Assembly (NCBI GenBank): GCA_949361645.1
Contig: OX442421.1
Span: 10,060,358-10,124,357 of the forward strand
Source of the DNA: Spongilla lacustris
Taxonomy: Eukaryota > Porifera > Demospongiae > Spongillida > Spongillidae
DNA: 64,000 bases
Reading direction: 5' to 3'
Shown here piece by piece: positions 54,307 to 64,000 of the stretch (within the stretch, counting starts at the first letter, position 1; each line of letters begins with the position of its first letter). The notes below the pieces were generated by a model. The model made no database searches. It was not told where the DNA came from and was given only the letters and a program-made list of their open reading frames with translations. The position numbers and the translations under genes are program-made.

Positions 54307-57299
54307 TGTATTAGTGATTGCCAATTGACATTATGCTATTTGCATTTGCTGCATAATCAGCACCAAACAACTCTCTATCATTTCTTGCAACCATTATCTA
54401 TTTATGCATGTGCATGTTAAGTAAAGATTTAGCTACTTCATGTACAATACTATGTGACACATTATTCTACTACCTTCTGTACGATCTCACTTATATTATC
54501 AGGAACAGCACAAAAATCAACAGCGATGTTTGTATTAGAACCTGATGTACACCACTTCAGCAAGAACAGGATGGTCGCAACATCCTTGCACAATTTACAT
54601 TGGCAATGTATACACCAAGACAGCAAAACTGCATGCATGCCAGTAAGGATACCTTTAATATTGCTTGCTTGTGCATGATTACGTACGTATGTGGCATGAC
54701 CTCATACAGTACAGCACAATACAATAAAGCTACTTCGATTCTGTTTGCTTTCTCCATGGCATCATTGAAAACAAATTTCTGCCTAATTGCAATTCCAGCT
54801 CATTGGTTCCAAAAATGATAGATTAGCTTAAAACAATTTCACTAACTATACTGATGCGGTAGATTTACAACAAGAGATTGTTTTACAGTATATCTATGCT
54901 TTTACAATTATGATAAACATGATGCCGGCCTATCAATGAACAGTGTTAAAATGCAGAAAATAACATACTCAATAACAAATGAAATGCACTCTTAAAATCA
55001 AATCCATTGTTTCCTATAACATATCCTTGCCTCAGTTCCATTTCACAAGTTGAAGCCGGCTTGTCAAATTCCATAGCAAGGATTGCATCCATCTCTATGA
55101 AGAAACGTAAAATGAAATGTGAAGACAAAGATATATAATAATAAACAAAATATCGTTTCAATCTATTGTCGGTGAAGTGTGACAGAACAATGCACACGTA
55201 ATGTTTTAAATCTCTGCTCTATGAATTGATCCATAGCCACAGCTACTTTATACAATAGTAGTTTAGCAGTAAAGCTCTTATGTTGTTTCTATTAGTGATG
55301 GCATCTTGCTATTTCCAATCTCAAATAGTGCACTCGCTGCATACAAACAGCTATCTATTAGTACAATACTATATATGTGACTCATCCTACTAACTTCTGT
55401 ATAAATCATCAGGAATATCACAAACATCAACAACAATGTTACGTTTGTAAACGAACCTTTAGCTTGCACAATTCTGAACATTGCAGTGTTTACACCTAGA
55501 TAGTAAAACTGATGTGCCTGCATGCATGCCAGTAAGGACGTCATTAATTATTTGCATGTGCATGAAGAAGTACATATGTTGACCTCATAAAGTACATATG
55601 TATAATACCTTAAGCAGCCTAGAAGGATCAAAGCTACTTTTATTTGCTTCCTGGCATCAATGAAAACAATGTTTAGCCTAATTGCAATTCTCAGTGGTTC
55701 CTAAGAAGATAAATTAGCTTAAAGCAATTTCATCAACAAAATATATTAATACTGATGCATTGAGATAAATGTTTTTAAAACAAACAACACAGAAAGCATT
55801 AATTATAGTACTTCACTAGTCTAGATATAAATAACAATATGGTTATATCTAATCAGGTAAATCCTCTAGTTGGTAAAAAATGAAATACAATGAGAACTTT
55901 AAATACCATATAGTAGCCTTGTTTGCAGACACAATATCCTTCACTAGATCAACGTCAGAAGAATTCTGGGTTGAAAGAATGATTTAAAAAAAAATGATCT
56001 TCTACTGCACCATATATATATATATAGCCCATCTACACATATATCCCTTGTTTGCAGGTACACATGCACAGAATCATTTTGTCCTCCTGAAATTTCTAAG
56101 TCAAAAGCTCAAATCAATCACAACTGAAAACACATTCACCTTCTCTTCAGATACATCTCCCTAAGATTATAAGGTAAATAAATAGACTTTGTTAGTCAGG
56201 AAAACTGTACCCAGAAGTGTGACAAACATCCATCTATAAATACATGTACATGCACATTTACAGGGTGTATATTATCAAGCTTATACATTGTGAGGAGACT
56301 CATATACATTTAGTAAATCAAGGTACCACTGCAATGGTACATTATAGGTACATTTACTGTTTCAATACTTCTGGTGTTGTCAACGGTTCAAGATCCACTC
56401 CTTTTGTGGGTTGCAAATCCTTTACCTTTGGAAAATATGATATAAGAAGTTCCCTAAAAACTCCTCGCCTGTCATTTTTTAAGTAACTCGACAAGCTTTA
56501 CTTCAAGCCAGTCCAGCAAGAAGCAGTTTGTTTTTATTCTTCTTGGTGGATGTTAGTACTTGATATTCCATCCGTTTTTGAAGACATGCAAGGTGGTGTC
56601 TCCATACCATATTAGGTGTACCACTAGCTATTTAGAACTATTATAGCTTTTTCCTTCTCTCAATCTATTCTTCTGCTCTTCTTTGAAAGCAGGTTCTGCA
56701 TGCATGGAACAGTGCAGGTGGCGGGGAAAATAATAATAAATTCTTACTTTAGTGCCCAACAAAAACAACACTTAGCCATCTGCGGGCAGCATTTTGAATC
56801 ATGAATTTCTAGAGGACATATAGTGATTCTGTGCCTGCAAGCAAGGTATATCACCTGCAATTTCAGCTAAGGCTACAGCACTGGCCTTCAACAAGGAATC
56901 CCTTTAGGTTCTGGTTCTTAATGACCTTCATGATGCCCAATTATGATCTCGCACACCATGGTGCAGTATTAGACCTTACATGTAATTCTTAAAAAATCAT
57001 TCCTTCAACTCATAATTCGATCTATAGTGAAAGATTTTGTGTCTGCAAACAAGGATATCATACATTATTTGAAGTTCTCATCGTATTTCTTTTTATTTAT
57101 TTATAGGATTTGTCTCAGTAATGATTTACATCTTAGGTATCACCATATTGTTATTTATGTCTAGATCAGTGTTTGTTTTTTTTGGTTTAATCTCAATGCA
57201 GGTTCTACAAAGCATACAAGCTAAACAAAATATGCGGATATTTTTGGGTGATAAACAACATCCACAAAAATAAAACAACTGAGAGCACATTTACTTCAA
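54307..57299. other. AT-rich intergenic region with diverged duplications, no gene
   Basis: 54435-54660 resembles 55355-55550 (ACAATACTAT.TG, ACTTCTGTA, ATCATCAGGAA, ATGCATGCCAGTAAGGA), so an ~900-bp unit was duplicated. 56830-56945 resembles 57380-57480 and the right part of the repeat blocks (GCACTGGCCTTCAACAAGGA). A short TA run lies near 56010-56024. No exon chain was found. Confidence 0.5.
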
Positions 57300-57548
57300 T
57301 CACTAGCGGTACAGTAATGTGATAAAAGGATGTCTTCAAGTGTTCAACATGACTGATTAAATCTCCTCAATTCAAGTTATTAGTGCCTGCAATATTTCAG
57401 CAAAGGCTGAAGCACTGGCCTTCAACAAGGAATCCATCTAGGTTTAGGTTCTTAAAGACTTTCATGATTCCAAATTATTGTTTGACCTAAATAACAGAGA
57501 TATCAAAGAGCTCTCAGCGGTACCTTATGCACACTTCTAGCTCCTTGC

Positions 57549-57606
57549 ACACACACACACACACATGCACACGCACACACACACGCACACACACACACAC
57601 ACACAC
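57549..57606 (+). repeat. (CA)n tract in copy B
   Basis: Interrupted CA repeat (ACACAC with ATGCAC and ACGCAC) at the position equivalent to the TG tract of copy A. Confidence 0.9.
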
Positions 57607-57930
57607 CATGTACCGTTAATTCTTTTTAAAGGTGCAGATGCATGTACATGTACAAAGAGATCAACTTAGATCAGTTGGATTGCTCTACAGATGAGAGGTA
57701 AAAACTACAATGACAACCCTGCACACACTTCACAGACATACACACACATACATATGCAAAGAGATTGTGATAACCTGATTAGTGGACTGAGCACACAAAC
57801 ATACACATACACACACACACACACACATGCACGGCGGATGCACATAATGATAACTGGAGAAGTGACCAGTCTGTTGTTTAGATGGTAGGTTTAAACATTC
57901 CAATGACACCGCTAACATACACTCTTTCCA

Positions 57931-58860
57931 GGGCTGTTCTCGCCAGTACGGTTGCACTGTTTTAAATTAGACCACTTTTCCCAATAGTGTCTCAATTTTT
58001 ACAGGTACTGATTGGCCTTCAACAGATGGGGCTTCATTTTGCTGTGCTGCTTCGTCCCTCTTGTGCCAAATGGCATCCAGTTCAGCTAGCATGTTAAATG
58101 ATGAGGGAGTGGCCTGAGGTATGGAGGAAGAGAGAACAGTGGTATGTACTGCTATGAGGCTGTTCACCAGCAAAGTAGGAGGGATGGAGGAAGGAGTAAA
58201 GGGGAGGAGGATACAGGGTTGTAGCCAGATTTACGAGGGGGTCAGATATGTGCGAGTGAGTATACTTAGAGAGGTCCTATTCTAAATGCAGACAAATTGT
58301 ACTATTAAATAGTCAGTAGTACCATTGAAATCATGTACCAAATATTTGTCAAATAACAATTCATTATTGGAAGATAGTGGGTCACGTCACTTGTGATCTT
58401 CATTATGGAAGGGGAGTTATTTGACCCCCCCCCCACCCCAGCCCTGGGGTTAGGGGAGCATAGAAGGGGAGGAGGGAAGGTGGGAGGATAAAGAGGAGGA
58501 AACTATTGTAATCTATTAGTTTGGCTCACCTGCCGATCAAGTTCTCTTTCCCTCTGGCATCGTGGTGATGTCATACATCTCTGACCCAAGTATCTGGTGC
58601 CAACCAGCTGCTGACAAAACTCCTTGTGAAGAGCCTGCAGCTGTTGGTGCTTCACTGTACACAAGCTTGGGAGCAGCTCTGGACGGGTACTGCTGACTGC
58701 CATAAGGGTGAAATGCAGGAGCCCTTAGAATGACATCAGTGTGGTCTAGTACAGAGGACTGCAATGGATCTAAGGAGGCAGTGAGCGAAGGAAAGGGAAG
58801 GGAGACAGATAGAGGAGGCAGTAGGGAGAGCAAATTGCTGTGTAGTAAGCCCCTGCGGTT
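57931..58860 (-). pseudogene. Spliced-gene fragment, unidentified (copy B)
   Basis: Two exon-like pieces on the minus strand. One (~58769-58528) follows a long pyrimidine tract and TTAG acceptor and reads LDHTDVILRAPAFHPYGSQQ, then GWHQILGSEMYDITTMP, ending before GTGAGC. The other (~58150-57960) reads FNMLAELDAIWHKRDEAAQQ and VPVKIETLLGKVV, then a stop. A MITE lies between them. The same pieces occur in copy C with ~95% identity. I do not recognise the protein. Copy B lacks part of the last segment (APVTG is missing and the stop is earlier). Confidence 0.45.
58214..58446. mobile_element. MITE-like insertion with CAGGG ends in copy B
   Basis: CAGGGTTGTAGCCAGATTTA at one end and CCAGCCCTG at the other, with a poly-C run near the right end. 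Copy C has the same insertion (62824-63087), so it was present before the block was duplicated. Confidence 0.6.
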
Positions 58861-59478
58861 ATCCCCTTATTTTGTTCACAGAGTCGCCTTCAGCAGGGAC
58901 TATAGACAGCGAACAATGGCAGACCGAATGAATAATGTGAGGTATTACTAGTAGATACAGTTGGTTTCCGTTCCGTGGTGCCAGAAGCGTGGCCGGAGAA
59001 GGACGAGTGGTAGGCCTATTCGATAAATCCGACCGGCTGTACCCGTCACCACAATATTTTAATCCGATGAGATCCTTCGATATCAATGGTAGCTGCGAGA
59101 AATAAAGCCCGGAATCAGAATGAGATGCATTGGAAATATTAAATAAAAAACTTACAAGTAGGCCTTTGAGCACAGGTCACTGACTTGTTCTCATTTCGAC
59201 TGGTCTGTAGAACTTCGCGCGCTACATATGAAAGCTTGCTTAATATCCCGTGCCTCAAAAGCATCTCTATTATTTAAATGGTCAGGCTCCAAAGATCTGT
59301 AAACGCAGTAAGAAACTGGATCCGGCCGCGGGTTTGGGTGGTATTAGCAATTATGATTAGCTCGACTGCAATGCGCTAGCTGGACAATCGATCCGATGAC
59401 CGCAAAGGATATATCGATTCGGTAGTCATGATCGTTGCGGTGAGGAAGAAATAATTTTGTCCAGTTTGGCGTTCCATA

Positions 59479-60195
59479 GTTTCAGGCCCATATTCAACGT
59501 TGGACAATAAGACCTACGCCCTGAAATATTGAAACGATTACATCATCAAACATGACCTCAACAAGGACTTTGTATCTTCGAGCTATATAAGGACTGCACT
59601 TGTAGTCCCGCCATTTAAAAGCCATTTTAGCGTACACATACCATTTTTCTATCCTTCGTGTGAATTGCAAGGCACAACTCTGTACCGTCTGTTAGCTATA
59701 GCGCTCGCCACGAGAGTACCGCGATTAGATATCCTTCACAAAGATCGGAACACTAGACTACCGCCAATTTTCCTGGATGAAAACAAGACGTGGATAAATG
59801 GTGGAGAGCGGAGGCTACCTTGAAAGCCAAACAACTAAGTGCGGCCTGCAGAAATGACAGCGCTACAAGTCATCAAACATAGGTGATTTGACTCATAATA
59901 AAAGTGATTTTTCATACCATGTATAGCATAGGTGATACATATTTGCGTTTTTTTGTTACTACTGGTATTGCTGCGATATTTTGTGATATTCTTACATTAC
60001 AAACTGGTAATACTGCAACTTTTCCTGTATTGATGCATATGTCCTTGGCTGCCGGTGCATTGAATTTGACATGTATATGGATTTGCTCCTTGTTTTCCAA
60101 GGAGACCAAATCCAACATACCACTTATGTACCCAAGCAGCAACATTGTGGTTGTCAAGAAAATGCATTAATACTAGGATAGTGGCTTTGGGAAAT
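59479..60195. other. Intergenic, one hydrophobic open frame
   Basis: 59904-60170 (+) encodes 88 residues with two hydrophobic stretches (FFVTTGIAAIFCDILTL and PVLMHMSLAAGALNLTCIWI). It has no recognised family and no clear splice partners, so a gene is not claimed. 59500-59550 resembles 22090-22140 (CTACGCCC.GAAA.ATTGAAA). Confidence 0.3.
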
Positions 60196-61799
<1,604 letters not shown>

Positions 61800-62429
61800 A
61801 GAAATAATTTTGTCCAGTTTGGCGTTCCATATGAAACAGCCGTGTGCGGTCATCGGATCGATTGTCCAGCTAGCGCATTGCAGTCGAGCTAATCATAATA
61901 TGCTAATACCACCCAAACCCGCGGCCGGATCCAGTTTCTTACTGAGTTTACAGAACTTTGGAGCCTGACCATTTAAATAATAGAGATGCTTTTGAGGTAC
62001 GGGATTTTAAGCAAGCTTTCATATGTAGCGCGCAAAGGTCTACAGACCAGTTGAAATGAGAACAAGTCAGTGACCTGTGCTCAAAGGCCTACTTTTTAAG
62101 TATTTTTTTTATTTTATATTTCCAATCCTGCTCTGTGCATCTCATTCTGATTCCGGGCTTTATTTCTCGCAGCTACCAGTCCATTGATATCGAAGGATCT
62201 CATCGGATTGTGGTGACGGGTACAGCCGGTCGGATTTATCGAATAGGCCTACCACTCGTCCGCCTCCACGCTTCTGGCACCACGGAACGGAAACCAACTG
62301 TATCTACTAGTCATACCTGACATTATTCATTCGGTCTGCCATTGTTCACTGTCTATATATAGTACCTGCTGAAGGCGACTCTGTGAACAAAATAAGGGGA
62401 TAACCGCAGGGGCTTACTACACAGCAATT

Positions 62430-63383
62430 TGCTCTCCCTACTGCCTCCTCTATCTGTCTCCCTTCCCTTTCCTTCGCTCACTGCCTCCTTAGATCCATTG
62501 CAGTACTCTATACTAGACCACACTGATGTCATTCTAAGGGTTCCTGCATTTCACCCTTATGGCAGTCAGCAGTACCAGTCCAGAGCTGCTCCCAAGCTTG
62601 TGTACAGTGGAGCACCAACAGCTGCAGGCTCTTCACGAGGAGTTTTGTCAGCAGCTGGTTGGCACCAGATACTTGGGTCAGAGATGTATGACATCACCAC
62701 GATGCCAGAGTGCCAGAGGGAAAGAGAACTTGATCGGCAGGTGAGCCAAACAAATAGATTACAATAATTCCCTCCCCTTTATCCTCCCACCTTCCCTCCT
62801 CCCCTTCTATGCTCCCCTAATCCCAGGGCTGGGGTGGGGGGGGGGGGGGGGGGGGGGGGGTGTCAAACAACTCCCCTTCCATTATGAAGGTCACAAGTGA
62901 CGTGACCCACTATGTTCCAATAATGAATTGTTATTTGATAAATATTTGGTGCATGATTTCAATGGTACTACTTACTATTTAATAGTACAATTTGTCTGCA
63001 TTTAGAAAAGGGCCTAAGTATACTCAATCGCACATATCTGACCGCCCCCCCCCCCCCCCCCCCCTCGTAAATCTGGCTACGGCCCTGCATCCTCTTCCCC
63101 CTTCTCTCCTTCCTCTATCCCTCCTACTTTGCTGGTGAACAGCCTCATAACAGTACGTACCACTCTTCTCTCTTCCTCCATACCTCACGCCACTCCCTCA
63201 TCATTTAACATGCTAGCTGAACTGGAAGCCATTTGGCACAAGAGGGACGAAGCAGCACAGCAAAATGAAGCCCCAGTCACTGGATCTGTTGAAGGCCAAT
63301 CAGGACCTGTAAAAATCGAGACACTATTGGGAAAAGTGGTCCAATTAAAAACTGTGCAACCGTACTGGCGGCAACAGCCCTAG
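62430..63383 (+). pseudogene. Spliced-gene fragment, unidentified (copy C)
   Basis: A pyrimidine tract and TTAG acceptor at ~62492 precede an exon reading DHTDVILRVPAFHPYGSQQY ... GWHQILGSEMYDITTMPECQ, ending at a GTGAGC donor at ~62741. After an intron with a MITE, ~63150-63383 reads FNMLAELEAIWHKRDEAAQQ, GQSGPVKIETLLGKVVQLKT, VQPYWRQQP and stops. Upstream, 62174-62320 (YQSIDIEGSHRIVVTGTAGR) could be another exon. This is the more complete copy and might be a functional gene whose start lies in the rearranged left part. Family unknown. Confidence 0.45.
62824..63087. mobile_element. MITE-like insertion with CAGGG ends in copy C
   Basis: CAGGGCTGGGGTGGGG at the left, GGCTACGGCCCTG at the right, with a ~23-bp G run near the left end and a ~20-bp C run near the right. 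It corresponds to 58214-58446. Confidence 0.6.
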
Positions 63384-63756
63384 AAAGTGTATGTTAGCAG
63401 TGTCATTGGAATGTTTTAACCTACCATCTAAACAACAGAATGGTCACTTCTCCAGTTATCATTATGTGTGTCTGCCGTGCATGTGTGTGTGTGTGTGTGT
63501 ATGTATGTTTGTGTGCTCAGTCTACTGATCAGGTTATCACAATCTCTTTGCATATGCATGTGTGTGTATGTCTGTGAAGTGTGTGCAGGGTTGTCATTGG
63601 GTGTGTTTATTTATAAGGTGTGCTATTGATAGTTTTTACCTTTCATCTGTAGAGCAATCCAACTGATCTAAGTTGATCTCTTTGTACATGCATCTGCACC
63701 TTTAAAAGATTAAATGGTACATGTTGATGTACCCAGCCTCTGTGTGTGTGCATGCA

Positions 63757-63777
63757 TGTGTGTGTGTGTGTGTGTGG

Positions 63778-63821
<44 letters not shown>
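63757..63821 (+). repeat. (TG)n tract in copy C
   Basis: About 30 TG units with one GGTTG interruption, equivalent to the tracts in copies A and B. Confidence 0.95.
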
Positions 63822-64000
63822 AAGGAGCTAGAAGTGTGCATAAGGTACCGCTGAGAGCTCTTTGATATCTCTGTTATTCAGGTCAAACAATAATATGGAA
63901 TCATGAAAGTCTTTAAGAACCAGAACCTAGATGGATTCCTTGTTGAAGGCCAGTGCTGCAGCCTTTGCTGAAATATTGCAGGCACTAATAACTGGAATTG

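Larger units (their letters stand above)
57300..59478 (-). repeat. Repeat block copy B (inverted, full length)
   Basis: The inverse complement of copies A and C. It includes the ~1.2-kb central section absent from A. With A it forms a ~6-kb-spaced inverted repeat; with C an inverted pair ~2.3 kb apart. Confidence 0.85.
61800..64000 (+). repeat. Repeat block copy C (runs off the window)
   Basis: Same order as copy A, plus the central section. The block continues to the window edge with the segment shared by 52085-52205. Confidence 0.85.

Overview
The window is animal nuclear DNA: spliced genes with short GT-AG introns (mostly 37-180 nt), head-to-head and tail-to-tail gene pairs, abundant simple repeats and many DNA transposons. 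The gene set (an MDC1-type FHA/BRCT protein, RCC1, RPA2, SRP14, POP1, ABHD6) and the compact introns fit an early-branching marine invertebrate, most likely a sponge. That placement is an inference; no rRNA or mitochondrial marker is present.

Gene-rich left half (2.8-37.4 kb). I assembled ten conserved genes by hand from splice sites and reading phase. In each, the summed exon length is a multiple of three and the protein length is close to the family norm (MDC1 and RCC1 are variable or somewhat long). In order: FKBP12-type prolyl isomerase (+, 2818-3409); MDC1-like DNA-damage mediator (+, 3486-14128), whose intron between the two BRCT repeats carries about 5.6 kb of TG-rich tandem repeat; SRP14 (-, 14379-14995); an unrecognised myristoylation-motif/zinc-ribbon protein (+, 15117-15717); RIDA imine deaminase (-, 15839-16813); RNase P/MRP subunit POP1 (+, 16867-20395); a broken copy of an acyl-protein thioesterase gene plus a fragment of the POP1 3' end (20.7-22 kb); the apparently intact thioesterase gene LYPLA (+, 26353-27587); ABHD6-like lipase (-, 27703-32013); RPA2 (-, 32139-33411); and RCC1 (+, 35516-37393). 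Several are genome-maintenance or RNA-metabolism genes. RIDA/POP1 and SRP14/zinc-ribbon are divergent pairs with 53 and 121 bp between start codons.

Transposon-rich right half (37.4-64 kb). There is a 339-bp MITE; a 2.7-kb hAT-type element with 8-bp target duplications, into which a 1.07-kb element with ~95-bp terminal inverted repeats and a helicase fragment is nested; a TTAA-flanked DNA transposon (41965-49302) encoding an unrecognised protein and split by a young, single-ORF Ty3/Gypsy LTR retrotransposon; and a 1.44-kb near-perfect palindrome with Tc1/mariner-like ends. Two decayed copies of a non-LTR retrotransposon with a probable restriction-like endonuclease lie at 34.3-35.4 and 53.2-54.3 kb. 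A repeated block (51.2, 57.3-59.5 and 61.8-64 kb) carries pieces of an unidentified spliced gene. Large (GT)n and poly-G/C tracts punctuate this half. No tRNA, rRNA or CRISPR was recognised.
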